Of a stretch of DNA of 64,000 bases, positions 10,601 to 20,900 are shown piece after piece. The stretch is from Straminergon stramineum. Its lineage: Eukaryota; Streptophyta; Bryopsida; Hypnales; Calliergonaceae. The position numbers were made by a program, and so were the translations under genes. The DNA lies in contig OY987270.1 of the NCBI GenBank assembly GCA_963920665.1, positions 14,782,019-14,846,018 of the forward strand, written 5' to 3'. Numbering within the stretch: the stretch's first letter is position 1; each line of letters opens with the position of its first letter. The notes beneath the pieces are model-generated. The model saw nothing but the letters and a program-made list of their open reading frames with translations, did no database searches and was not told where the DNA came from.

Positions 10601-12437
10601 TCTTCAAAACTGTAGATCCTTGAGTGAGCTTCCGGAGAGCATTGGAGAGTTGGACATTCTTGAGGAGTTATATCTTGAAGGATGTGGATCCTTGAAAGTA
10701 CTTCCTCCAAGCATTGGAGACTTGAAATGTCTTAGAAAGTTGGATCTTGAAGGGTGTGAATCCTTGAATGAGCTTCCGAAGAGCATCGGAGATTTGGTCA
10801 TTCTTGAAAAATTATTTCTTAGCGGATGTGGATCCTTGAAAGTGCTTCCCAAAAACATTGGAGGCTTGAAATGTCTTGAAGTGTTAAATTTTCAAAACTG
10901 TGGATCCTTGAGTGAGCTTCCAGAGAGTATCATAGAGTTGGACAATCTTCAAGAGTTGGATCTTCAAGGATGTGGATCCTTGGAAGTGCTTCCTGAAAGC
11001 ATTGGAGGCTTGAAACGTCTTACTAAGTTGAATTTGGAAGGGTGTAAAGCCTTGAGTGAGCTTCCAGAAAGCATCGGAGAGTTGGACAATCTTCAAGAGT
11101 TGGATCTTCAAGGATGTGGATCCTTGAAAGTACTTCCTCCAAGCATTGGAGGCATGAAATGTCTTACAAAGTTGGATCTTGAAGGGTGTGGATCCCTGAG
11201 TGAGCTTCCGGAGCGCATCGGAGAGTTGGACACTCTTATTGAGTTGAATCTCTTAAGATGTGAATCCTTGAAAGTGCTTCCTCAAAACATTGGAGGCTTG
11301 AAATGTCTTATAGAGTTAAATCTTCAAAATTGTGGATCCTTGAGTGAGCTTCCGGGGAGCATTGGAGAGTTGGACAATCTTCAAGAGTTAGATCTTCAAG
11401 GATGCGGATCCTTGAAAGTGCTTCCCGAAAGCATTAGAGGCTTGAAACGTCTTACAAAGTTGAATCTAGAAGGGTGTAAAGCCTTGAGTGAGCTTCCAGA
11501 AAGCATTGGAGAGTTGGACAATCTTCAAGAGTTGGATCTTCAAGGATGTGGATCCTTGAAAGTACTTCCTCCAAGCATTGGAGGCATGAAATGTCTTACA
11601 AAGTTGGATCTTGAAGGGTGTGGATCCCTGAGTGAGCTTCCGGAGAGCATTGGAGAATTGGACATTCTTATTGAGTTGAATCTCTTAGGATGTGAATCCT
11701 TGAAAGTGCTTCCTCAAAGCATTGGAGGCTTGAAATGTCTTATAGAGTTAAATCTTCAGAATTGTGGATCCTTGAGTGAGCTTCCGGGGAGCATTGGAGA
11801 GTTGGACAATCTTCAAGAGTTGGATCTTCAAGGATGTGGATCCTTGAAAGTGCTTCCTCAAAGCATTGGAGGCTTGAAACGTCTTATAAAGTTGAATCTA
11901 GAAGGATGTAAAGCCTTGAGCGAGCTTCCGAAAAGCATCGGAGATTTGGACACTCTTGAAAAATTATTTTTGGGAGGATGTGGATCCTTGAAAGTACTTC
12001 CTCCAAGCATAGGAGGCTTAAAATGTCTTACAAAGTTGGATCTCAAAGGGTGTGAATCCTTGAATGACCTTCCGGAGAGCATCGGAGATTTGGACACTCT
12101 TAAAAAATTATTTCTTGGCGGATGTGAATCCTTGAAAGTGCTTCCTCAAAGCATTGGAGGTTTGAAATTTCTTACAAAGTTAGATCTCGAAGGGTGTAAA
12201 GCCTTGAGTGAGCTTCCGGGGAGCATTGGAGAGTTGAACAATCTTCAAGAGTTGGATCTTCAAGGATGTGAATCCTTGAAAGTACTTCCTCAAAGCATTG
12301 GAGGCTTGAAATTTCTTACAAAGTTAAATCTTCAAAATTGTGGGTCCTTGAGTGAGCTTCCGGAGAGCATCATAGAGTTGGACATTCTTGAGGAGTTATA
12401 TCTTGAAGGATGTAGATCCTTGAAAGTACTTCCTTGA
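7632..12437 (+). CDS. RPW8-like NB-ARC-LRR immune receptor with a giant LRR array
   Basis: A single uninterrupted frame of 1601 residues for an intracellular plant immune receptor (NLR). Residues ~1-135 resemble the helical RPW8/CC-R domain; no EDVID motif is seen. NB-ARC spans ~160-500: P-loop GRGGAGKT (188-195), kinase-2 FLILDDVW (269-276), RNBS-B GSTTLITTR (296-304), GLPLA (359-363), RNBS-D CFLYCAAFPEDYEI (421-434), and VHD (485-487) in place of the usual MHD. All nucleotide-binding motifs look intact. From ~605 to the end come about 41 LRR units of 24 residues, alternating SLKVLPxSIGGLKCL and SLSELPxSIGELDxL types. The start GCCATGG has good context and lies before the conserved N-terminal helix. 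The TGA at 12435-12437 falls inside an LRR unit and the repeats continue in frame for 27 codons, so the C-terminus is probably truncated. Function (pathogen sensing or helper) is inferred from family only. Confidence 0.95.
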   Translation: MGDPLLTPALVGAAVSLLLNEVIDGAKGAIRIKETCKALKVKVDKIVPLLKVVEKNSTNWKHEHSNWLLEFNTILINAQNILKECLQESKGGKVVRLMKFWQWRKLPSCLKDITDQIDEARLNAILATLGVSIQSSNSARRQSKSKVDFVTQPTPPLIVGVEKPFDKLKTSILTSHTKAKPTFLGLQGRGGAGKTLLARQLHNDEDIRALYGSEGILWITVGLDARISDLYKTMGKFLNDGIFLDEYAHRNLEDQHTYLWNAFAKKKMFLILDDVWGEQCDHQEMMYWLNIASAPGSTTLITTRSKAILSKVHAEVEVMLLLSDEDSWTLFRTHAFESGTPPLNILEDLAREVCKECKGLPLALKVIGSAMLDKNDIAEWRSALSDLKQSKPILDSNVDDELYHRLQLSYNDLKHDMTKTCFLYCAAFPEDYEIPIGLLHKMWIAEGLFGALDGKKAEDEATRHLEILVKRSMVDWNRKGGYIAVHDILRDLAIYIIDNAKLDECASKCWFQSGKDMALLSTKRSLKKIQRMSCIQSNILEWPNQLHAPNLRICLLSEMSTDRRRLYIPEAFFSKLRALKYLDISRNYFDMKLPKLCGLKALVVLNLQWCGSLNELPESIGELDNLQELDLQGCYSLKVLPQNIGGLKCLIKLNLQNCGSLNELPESIRELDNLQELDLQGCGSLKVLPERIGGLKCLTKLNLEGCKALNELPESIGELDNLQDLVLWGCGSLKVLPQSIGCLKCLTQLDLEGCGSLSELPKSIGELDTLIELNLLGCESLKVLPQSIGGLQCLIELNLQNCGSLSELPESIEGWNSLMVLNLQGCESLKILPQNIVGLKCLIKLNLQWCGSLSELPKSIGELDILQELDLQGCDSLKVLPQSIGGLKCLIKLDLGGCESLSELPKSIGDLDTLQKLFLGGCESLKVLPQSIGGLKCLTKLDLEGCKALSELPKNIGELNNLQELDLQRCESLKVLPQSIRGLKFLTELNLQNCRSLSELPESIGELDILEELYLEGCGSLKVLPPSIGDLKCLRKLDLEGCESLNELPKSIGDLVILEKLFLSGCGSLKVLPKNIGGLKCLEVLNFQNCGSLSELPESIIELDNLQELDLQGCGSLEVLPESIGGLKRLTKLNLEGCKALSELPESIGELDNLQELDLQGCGSLKVLPPSIGGMKCLTKLDLEGCGSLSELPERIGELDTLIELNLLRCESLKVLPQNIGGLKCLIELNLQNCGSLSELPGSIGELDNLQELDLQGCGSLKVLPESIRGLKRLTKLNLEGCKALSELPESIGELDNLQELDLQGCGSLKVLPPSIGGMKCLTKLDLEGCGSLSELPESIGELDILIELNLLGCESLKVLPQSIGGLKCLIELNLQNCGSLSELPGSIGELDNLQELDLQGCGSLKVLPQSIGGLKRLIKLNLEGCKALSELPKSIGDLDTLEKLFLGGCGSLKVLPPSIGGLKCLTKLDLKGCESLNDLPESIGDLDTLKKLFLGGCESLKVLPQSIGGLKFLTKLDLEGCKALSELPGSIGELNNLQELDLQGCESLKVLPQSIGGLKFLTKLNLQNCGSLSELPESIIELDILEELYLEGCRSLKVLP
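9427..12437 (+). repeat. LRR-coding tandem array (72/144/432-bp periods)
   Basis: The basic unit is 72 bp (24 residues). Units alternate in two types, giving a 144-bp period. At 10969, 11401 and 11833 a 432-bp block (six LRR units) starts again; the first two copies are nearly identical and the third diverges after about 100 bp. This is the footprint of recent unequal exchange or slippage in the receptor's LRR domain. Confidence 0.9.
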
Positions 12438-12660
12438 AGCATAGGAGGCTTAAAATGTCTTAGAAAGTTGGATCTTCAGAGGTGTGGATCCTTGGGTGAG
12501 CTTCCAAAGAGCATCAAATAATTTCATAATTTTGACGATGTATATCGTCAAGGATGTAATTCCTTGAAAGAGGGAGCTTTTGAAGAGCATTGGAGAGTTG
12601 AACACTTTTGAAGAGTTATATCTTCGAGGATATGACTCATTGAAAGAATAAGCTTTCATA
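12438..12660 (+). pseudogene. Decayed LRR tail of the receptor gene
   Basis: After the TGA, the frame continues SIGGLKCLRKLDLQRCGSLG (first 20 residues) and reaches TAA at 12519-12521. Further units are recognisable at ~12540-12570 and ~12590-12650 (GAAGAGTTATATCTTCGAGG) but carry frameshifts and stops. The same decayed tail follows the LRR fragment at 37400-37520, so the ancestral array was longer. Confidence 0.8.
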
Positions 12661-13175
12661 GAGCTACAATGAATTAGTTTTCCTACAAAAAGAATATTTG
12701 AAAATGCAAATTTTTCAATGTCTTGGCAAAGAACATTAGTGGATGGAAATGACCTATAATTGTTGAGCTTTTGATTTGAGGATGTTTGCATATAAAGATG
12801 CATAGTTTTTCTTTATCGTAGAGCAAAAAATGCAATATTTTGATAAACTTAAAACATGTCTATGATAGATGCAGATTGAATTTGAAATAAAATTCAATTT
12901 TTGAAGGAGGAAGTCCATTAAGATTGCCTATTGACCCTAGCACAAATTCAAAATATTTTCAAATGTTGGAAATTGAAAAATTTACACCAAAAGAGTGTTT
13001 TGTTAGATTGCAACATTCACATTTAGAGATCTTATTAAGATTTATTTTTTAATTTTTTAATTTTTCAATTATATTATCTTGCAATGAAAATAATGGTATT
13101 TTTCGAATTTACACCTTTTTAGGATTTTTTGAATTTTTATATTCAACTTTGATGGTCTAAATCTTAGATTCAATT

Positions 13176-13831
13176 TTAACCTCTAAATGCCTGAGGCACT
13201 AAAATGTGGTGTTTGGAAAACTTTGAAGTTAGATAAAACCTAAGCAATTTTTTATTTTGAGTAGTTTATATTTTTCAAAAATTCTTTTTGAAGTCTAATT
13301 TTAGCATCTAAAAATCGATTTTGAAAATGATTGATCAAGATTTTTCTATTCAAGATTTTGTGCAAGGTTGTCCATTGCAATCTTGACTTTCTATAGTGAT
13401 GGGGGCTCTTGGAAATGAGCCTCAAATACACTAGATCTTGGAGAAAAAAATCACATTGAAAATTCATTCAAAGAAATTGTTGAGTAGATTTTGAGAAGCC
13501 ATAAATTGATTAAAATTTTGCATGATAGGCCCTTTAAACTCATATTTTTTTGGTGACCAACTTTTTAGATTTGACTTGTGAAAAGAGGATTGAAAGACTT
13601 CACATCACTTTTGCAGTTTTAACACCCTCATGACCAAACATTATAATCTTTCAATCCATAAGTGATATTGCTATATTTTCATTTCCTATGTGATCTCTAG
13701 TATATCTAGTTTGAGTTTGTGCATTTATAAATAATAAATAATTGATATAACTTATCAAAATGATGGATTTTTGTTTAATTTAGAGCAAATTCTTAGAAGC
13801 TCAAAAATGGCCTTGGGCATTTAGGGGTTAA
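13176..13831 (-). mobile_element. D-family TTAA element, copy 1
   Basis: Ends TTAACCTCTAAATGCCTGAG and CCTTGGGCATTTAGGGGTTA(A) form an inverted repeat of ~22 bp, flanked by TTAA on both sides. The paralogous duplicated segment has one TTAA at 38036-38039 and no element. A second copy lies in the opposite orientation at 55208-55806. The shared motif appears as AATCTTTCAATCC near 13648. Non-coding. Confidence 0.9.
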
Positions 13832-14060
13832 AGTCTTAAAAAATATTTTTTTTTCTTCTTTTTCAATTTATATTTTGTACAAATTGTAAAGGTAGATATG
13901 TTTTGAATTTTTAGTTTAGTTGTGGTGGAAAGGGGTATATATAATAGTGCAAATTTTGGTGCAAATAGCAAAATTTCATGCAAAACTAGTGCAAATGGAA
14001 CATGCTATGCACCTCAAGTGCATGATGGAACTTTGTGTATTGTGGTGTGCAAGTACCCAT

Positions 14061-14176
14061 GAGTCTTTGAATGAGCTTCCAAAGGGGATTGACAACTTGA
14101 ACGCTCACATATAGTTTGATCAAGAGAATTAAAAATCTTTGAAAATGATACCAAAGTGCATTGAGGTGTTGAATCT
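14061..14176 (+). pseudogene. Relic LRR unit
   Basis: The + strand reads ESLNELPKGIDNLNAH and then, after a break, a second unit-like stretch ending IEVLNLL. It matches the receptor's LRR consensus but is isolated about 1.5 kb beyond the array. The same relic occurs in the duplicated segment at 38271-38372, so it predates the duplication. Confidence 0.75.
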
Positions 14177-15180
14177 TTTGTAGCCATAGATATAAGAAAT
14201 TATTAGTCCTTGAATGATCTTTGAAATGCATTTATTAATTGAGCAACCCTCAAGGATGTTTTTGGCATAAAACTTAGGATCCATTGAAGAGACACTATAG
14301 TCTACAAGGTGCACTATTTTTTGCAAATGTAAAAATTCCACTTTACATAGATATATGATAGGGTAGCTAAATAGATAAGTAATATTGTTTGTAAAATAGT
14401 ATACAAATGGTACGGTGTCATAAATGTTGAGCAATAGATTTTTACTATCTTAGGTTCCATATTGTAATATCATACTAATAAAGGTATTTACTTAGTTACG
14501 CTCAAATTATTTAACCCCTAAAGTTCATTGACTATTTTTCACAAGAAGTATCCAAAACAAACATTTTCTAGTGCATTGAGTATAATTGAAGTATAAAAAT
14601 ATTTTTCAAACTTTCAACCACAAAAAGTTTTACTAGACTACTATAGGAATTTGTCTAGACAAAAATAAAATTTGAGCCTTGGCCAATAAAATTAGCATAG
14701 TTTGATTCCACTTTGTGGAAAAGTAAGCACTATCCAACTTTGGTATCTTCGATGATTAGGTAGGTAGTTATTTTTGTGGTTGGATGCCAATTTTCAAAGG
14801 TGATGGAGATATCTATTATTAAAAAAAACTTACAAGAAGAAGATGTCCCCCCAAAGGAAATACTTGAGCAAGATTTCAATTTGTGGGGGAAACTCAATTT
14901 TTGGAAGAATCAAAATCCCAAAATTCAACACTAAGCTTTCCTTTCTTTTATCAAGTTCCAAAAAAATCTCATAGATTTACACTAAAATTTTGTGCTAGTA
15001 GTTCTAAAATTGTTTTTTAGAATTGCCATTTTTAGTGTATTAAGTAAAAATTGAGGAAACTTTTCTTTTTTTTTTTCCAAAAAAACATTATTCTTCTATA
15101 TTATTTTGAAAATGTGTCAAAAATATTTCAACCCACTCGGCTTTAGAGATTGTAAGATATAAAAAAATCAAAGTTATACA

Positions 15181-16009
15181 TTAAAAGACTAGGGCACATT
15201 TTGGATAGAAATTGTGAAAAAATTCCACTTTTTTGAGTAGTAAGAAAAAAAGAAAAAAGAAGATCATTTTCAAATTTCAACCATAAAAATTAGTACCATA
15301 CTATTATAGAAATTTGTAGCAAAAAGTTTAGGAACTTTGACCCCATAGATTGAAAGATTATATTGTTTGAAGTCAAAAGAAAAAGTTTTTTTCCAACTTT
15401 GTTTAATAAGGCCAACAAACTTTTAACTCCTCCTACAATGAGTTTTTAACAATACACATGATTATTTTTTGACATTTTCATCTTGTATCATGTGACTTAC
15501 ATACCCGCACAATTTCTGAATTACAAGAGATCTTCATATTGTGCTCAAAGGTTGCACCAAGTAGTTGCCCCAAAAGTTCAAGGCAACATAAGTTTTGTTC
15601 CAATCAACTTCTCTGAAAAAAAATTATATTCCAACTATAGAGGTATATATTCACATCTTATGTCAAAATGTCATGAATATCATACCAAAATTGACTATGT
15701 GCGTAACTATCCAAGTTTTTTTGCAAGGGAGTCCTAGCATGTGAATACATACTCTACAAGCCTATGAGTTGAAGAGTCTAATCACTATATTATAGACACC
15801 TTCTATGGTTATAGGTGTATATATCCCAGGTACCAATGTGAGAGATTCTTTCATATTATAGGTACATATGATCTAAACATTTTGAAATGGTTGTAGGTGT
15901 ATACCATCAACTAGGTTCAAGGCTCACAAGCTCACAATTCAACACTCATACACTAGCATCTTGATCTCTTCTCGTATGTTGAATAGTCATTTGGTCCTTT
16001 AGGAGTTCA
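15181..16009 (+). mobile_element. H-family TTAA element nested in I, copy 1
   Basis: The left end TTAAAAGACTAGGGCACATT is the H end TTAACCCCTAAAGGACCAAG (as at 36557) with a five-base loss. The right end TTGGTCCTTTAGGAGTTCA is its inverted partner. It contains ATTGAAAGATTATATTGTTT near 15350, the variant of the shared motif. Present at the same place in the duplicated segment (39432-40249). Confidence 0.7.
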
Positions 16010-16204
16010 TAAAAAGAACTTGACAACATTGGCCCTTTCTATCATCATGCTACCCAAGTTGTCCCTTAACTCTTGATCCCCATAACTTTTGACTCAAGCA
16101 CTAGATTGGAAAAACATTATATTTGGAGGAGCTTAGAGGAATGTCCATCTATAATAAGAATTTTCCTTTCATGCAATCAAAATTGTCCTCATATGCACCT
16201 ACCA

Positions 16205-16870
16205 ATGTTGCATTGTAAATATGGATACTATGTAAAACATATATAAACATGTCAAATCGGAGGATTTTTTTTATAGAGTCTCAAGAAGTAGAAGTGATGC
16301 TTTCTTGAAACTCTATTTTTTACCCATGTTAGACATCTATGTAATCCTCGTTCTTTTATTTTTATATATAGTGATATTTTGAACTTTAGATCATGTGTTT
16401 AGGTTTTTGAAGTGAAAGGCAAAGCTTGTTTTGTCTTTAATTAGGATTTAAAAAAAAGATTTAGACTCAATGTAGGCATATGGATAGAGTTATGGAGAGA
16501 GTGAGGTTAGCCAATGGTAAAAATAAAGTACATGTGACTTTTAGGGGCGAACATCCACTTGCTAAAGTAAAAGGTATGGAGGATAAAGTGGAAGATAAAG
16601 GGGAGACCCTACTTCTTACTCCTCGTATTGATTGGGAGATATATATTTTAATTTGGAGAGAGCCATGAGTTTCAGGGAGATATAGTGTATTGTAATTTTG
16701 TGAATTTTGTAATGAGATTTTGAGAGTGTGTTCTTCTCTTTTTTATGATTCCAAAACCCTATCACACTCGGTATTTGGAGTTTTGAAGCAAAATTGATGC
16801 TCAATTCTAGTTGTAGCTAGAAACTCAACATTTTCAAAAGCAATTCCTCTCTATCCAATATTGAAGCTTT
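16205..16870 (+). other. Block present only in duplication copy 1
   Basis: Sequence with no counterpart in copy 2 (break near 40455). It holds a 62-codon frame at 16480-16668 starting MDRVMERVRLANGKNK, followed by AT-rich DNA resembling a 3' untranslated end. The protein is not recognised. It is either an insertion of gene-derived DNA in copy 1 or a deletion in copy 2. Confidence 0.4.
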
Positions 16871-16960
16871 CAAAAAAGTCCATGTGAACTTAAAGAACTT
16901 TAGGGGTTAAATGGAGACATGATTTCTAATGAGTACCAAGTATTGGTTCTCAACAAGCAC

Positions 16961-17901
16961 TTAACCCATAAACGCCCAAACTACATTTTTTGGCAACATA
17001 GCAATTTTGGGTAGCTCACTACAAATGGAGTTTTTCTTAATTTTCTTTGAAATTTTCACACAACATGTGCCTAAGGAGTAGCTATAAGGTCCAACAATTT
17101 TCATAACTTTTGACTACATGGTTAAAAAATTATTGCATGATATGTAATTTTCATTGATCTTTAGGTAGTCCAAAAATTTCTTAAAAAAACACTTTTTTAT
17201 GAAGTAAAAATTTGAAATTGGTTTTCTAAAATTTATATGCACATAGAAAGCTTTGAATCATTCCATTTTGATTCATGAGATGAAAGTTATGAGGATTTTA
17301 AATTGCAGATAGTTTTAGATTCTCTACTCTGAAATAAACTTTGAAGTCCTTTATTTACCTCAATTTCCAATATTTTTGGAAAAAAACAAAATCAGAGGAT
17401 GTAGATTATTAATTACAACATTACAACCATTGGGATTGTCATTTTTCAATTCCATAACAAAATTCTTCACAATTTTGAATTTTGAATCATTCTCTACTTC
17501 TTTCTATTTATTATTTTTTCCCATAAGTTGTACAATTTCAAATGATCTGAATTTTTTCAAGCATGTAGACAACTGGCCTTGAAGAATGAATTCAAAGAGT
17601 AACCACCATTTTGGAAATTTTTTCATACAGATGTGGGCTTGTGAAGTGCAGGTTGTGCAGTTGCCTATTTTTTCATAGGGCCCAAAAAAGGATTTTTGCC
17701 ATTTCAAATACTAATATCTTACAATCTACTTAGTAGAAATTTATGAAATTTTTTCAACATCTTCTAAAATCAGGGTACTACAAGATCTCATGGTTACATG
17801 TGTCTAAAAATGTTTTTTTCCTAAAATTTGGTACTTGTACTAGAAATGACAATTTTGGAGCATTTTTGGTGACAACATAGTTGAAAACATTTAGGGGTTA
17901 A
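16961..17901 (-). mobile_element. A-family TTAA element, copy 3
   Basis: A 941-bp A element in reverse orientation with ends TTAACCCATAAACGCCC and ACATTTAGGGGTTAA, flanked by TTAA. The duplicated segment has a single TTAA at 40550-40553 between matching flanks (...AACACTTAATAATGGATG), the unoccupied target. The shared motif reads ATATCTTACAATCTAC near 17713. Non-coding. Confidence 0.93.
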
Positions 17902-20900
17902 GAATGGATGAAACATCACATTGTCTAAATGAAAAGTCATAATTTTGACCAACAGTTTTTCTATCTTCCTTGCTTGTTTTTGTTGTTTTTCTAAAGTTAT
18001 TCTCATTGTGCATTTATGTAAGTGCAATTATTTGTCCATTATAGTAACCCTTGTATTTTCCTTGTGAGAGTTCTTAAGGTTGTGGAATTGTTGTTGGATG
18101 AATCTATCTACAACTCTTTTGATATGGTTGTATGTTTAAATTTCATTTTCACATTTTGAAAATTGCTCTTGAAAAAAAATAAAAAATAAATTATAACTTT
18201 AGTCTATTTGACAATGCTAGAATGGAAGTTATTTAGTTTTGAAATTTCAAATAAAAGTTGGATCACTTCTAAACACTAAAGTAAAAACTAGATACCTTTA
18301 GATTGAATATAATTCCTTAGAAGTAAATACATACCCCCTTATAAAATATCCTTGTCACTCAAGAAAGGCCCTCCTATAGAATTCACGTGCATTTTTTTAG
18401 AAAACTATATGAGTTAAAAGATGTAGTATTGATAATCCATTCAAGGCAAAATTTATGTATTTGAAAAAAAAAGATTGCATATCCGTTTTTAAAAATTCAT
18501 GGAATATTATTCAAATATTTTATAATTGTACTCATGATATAACTTTCTCCCTTTTGAATATCTGTTTAACTTATAAGGTTCTTCTAATAGTCTGTTGCTT
18601 TTGAAATAACATCTACTTTTAATTACTTATTATAAGAGTTTTGATTCTCTTGAAATGAAAGTTTTACACTAAGATTAGGTTTTAAAAAAAATTCATATTA
18701 TATCATGTTAGTTACATGCATGCCAAATTTCAAAAGTAGATGAGGAATTAACATGCTAAAACTACCTAAACAACGCAAGTTTTTATGGGGCAATATAACT
18801 TTTGATCCAAGCATCTGATCCAAATTCTTTTTACATTCCCACAAACAAGGTGAATGTCTCCACTTTATCATCACATGTACAAATTCCAATTGTCTATTGA
18901 ATGTTCATTTGGTCTTTTAGAGGTATGGTTAATTGAAACTAGTACTTTGAGTGGGCTAAATTGTTGTCATAGAATACATTGATAGATCCATCAATGTCTT
19001 GGCTCAATCTAGAATTGATTCAATTGCCAAGATATAGTTAAATTCCACATTTAAGGATATTGCAATCTTTTACTTAAACTCTTTAGAGATTGTACTATGT
19101 GAACCACTCTACTAGTTCACCTTTTAGAAAATGGAAAATATAAACAATATGCATGAATTTACAAGTTCGGAAGTATTAGTATTCTAGACTAAACCTACAA
19201 CTATTTAGGCAGTTTTCCATTAGATAGAAATGGAAACTTCAAGAGGTTAGGGCAAAATTTTATGAAATACAATTAGAAGAAAACAAAGGGAATATTCTAA
19301 GGAAAAATAAGATTTTTCTTAAAATTAAATGAATTTTAACAAGATTTGATAAAGTAACCAAATTAGGCAAATGATAAAATGGTGATAAAATAAAAACCAA
19401 AATAATCCTAAGTAGGAAATCAAAATGATAAAAGAAACAAAAATATAGAACTAAAATGAAAATAAATACTACAAGTAGGAAATTGGATTAGACTTAAATT
19501 TCAAACCAAAAAAATAAGAAATAGAAAAAACACAAAAGAAGTTAGGAAAAGTAAAACTACTACTAGAATACTAGAGTAGTGATGGAAATACAAAAATAGT
19601 GAAAGAAACATTAAAATATAAGGGGTATACAATAATTTAGGCGATTTTACACCAAATTAGTACAACTTACACCATATTACCACGGGTAGCAGTAATTTGG
19701 CACATTTTACACTAAATGAGCAAATTAACAGTAAAATGCGGTAGGATGAAATTAGTTATGGAAATTGATTTGTTAGGTGAGTTGATTGTATGAAAAATTA
19801 GGGTTTGTATATGTGCGTTTTGAAAGAGCTCTTGAAGATTTTTGATTGAATAAAAAAATGGTATTAGAAAAATCATGAAAATCAGTTAGGATTGAAAGTA
19901 GGATCCATTTGTCAAAATAGTTTTTCACACTTTTGTGGGAAAATAAGGTGAAAAAGGATTAGGTTGGGAAATGATGAAAAAATTCCAAGTTGGGTTTGGG
20001 CAAAATGACTACTTGTGATTGAGGGATGACATGGAAATTAGGGAATTTTCAAGGTGTTAGAATGGTGAAATATTTCCTTGTTCAAAGTCCATGGTGGTGG
20101 CTTACCAGAGTTCAAGATGGTGCAACAATTGGGAGTTATTGTGATCATGTTCCCAAATGTTAATAATTCTAAATTCAATGTGGCTAAGGCAATGAAGGTA
20201 GCTCTTGTTGATTGATTACCTCATGGCCAAGTAACAATAGAGCTTTATAGGAAGCTTCATTGTAAGACATATGTATTGCATGACAAACTGTTGTTAGGCT
20301 TTGGAGCAAAGCTCTTCATCGCTTAGTGCAAGAGAACAAGGATAAGACCACCTCAAAGACCATCATATGGCTTTGGGGACAAATGCAATTGAAGAGATGA
20401 AGACCAAACATCCACAACAAGAATGGAGATAATTCAACACAAGAATTGCCAGTGTACCGTCTAGGGGCAAATTTTGAAGAGTAGTTAGCCACGGTGTGAT
20501 GAGGGAGGGAGTGATCGTAGCTACAACACAACATGAGGACAAATTCCCGGAGTGGAATCAACTTTGTTGAAATCCTAGATATTCTCCCAAAATTCACAAC
20601 AACAAACAAGGATGAGAATAAAACAAAGCAAGATAACACTGACAAGAAGAAGGGGCTACAACAACAAGGGACAATAGGGCCATTGCCGACAAGGTAAAGA
20701 CAAAATCCAAGTGTAGTAGCTAGAAATTCCAGTTGCCAAGGCGACACAACTTAGCACTTCTTTATTGTATTATGGTCCGAATTGCTAAAGGGCCCCTTTA
20801 GCAAGACATTGTGTACCCCCCCCTCAAGCAAAAGGGGGCTTATTAGTGGGACCCTTGCCTTCATGAATTTCTTTCTCGGTGGCCCTATCCGGATCCTATC

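Larger units (their letters stand above)
14511..16910 (+). mobile_element. I-family TTAA element, copy 1, with nested H element
   Basis: Left end TTAACCCCTAAAGTTCATTG and right end AAAGAACTTTAGGGGTTAA are an inverted pair specific to this family. It has H (15181-16009) nested within it and also a ~660-bp block near 16205-16870 that the second copy (38703-40499) lacks. No long frame; the module with TAGACTACTATAGGAATTTG near 14634 is shared with the second copy. Confidence 0.75.
12440..19010 (+). repeat. Segmental duplication, copy 1
   Basis: Collinear with 37440-42360, from the decayed LRR tail through the relic LRR, the nested I/H elements and ~1.1 kb of spacer to GGTATGGTTAATTGAAACTAG near 18920. 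Copy 1 carries three blocks absent from copy 2: a D element (13176-13831), ~660 bp at ~16205-16870, and an A element (16961-17901). Copy 2 carries one absent from copy 1 (41171-41890). The duplication resumes at 25390-25745. Confidence 0.85.

Noticed and set aside
10380..12097. Several - strand open frames of 60-85 codons across the LRR array
   Set aside because: They are antisense shadows of the repeated LRR coding sequence, recurring at the same phase in each unit.
20316..20747. 143-codon - strand frame
   Set aside because: Phe/Cys/Leu-rich with no recognisable domain or splice context; kept only as a note in the spacer.
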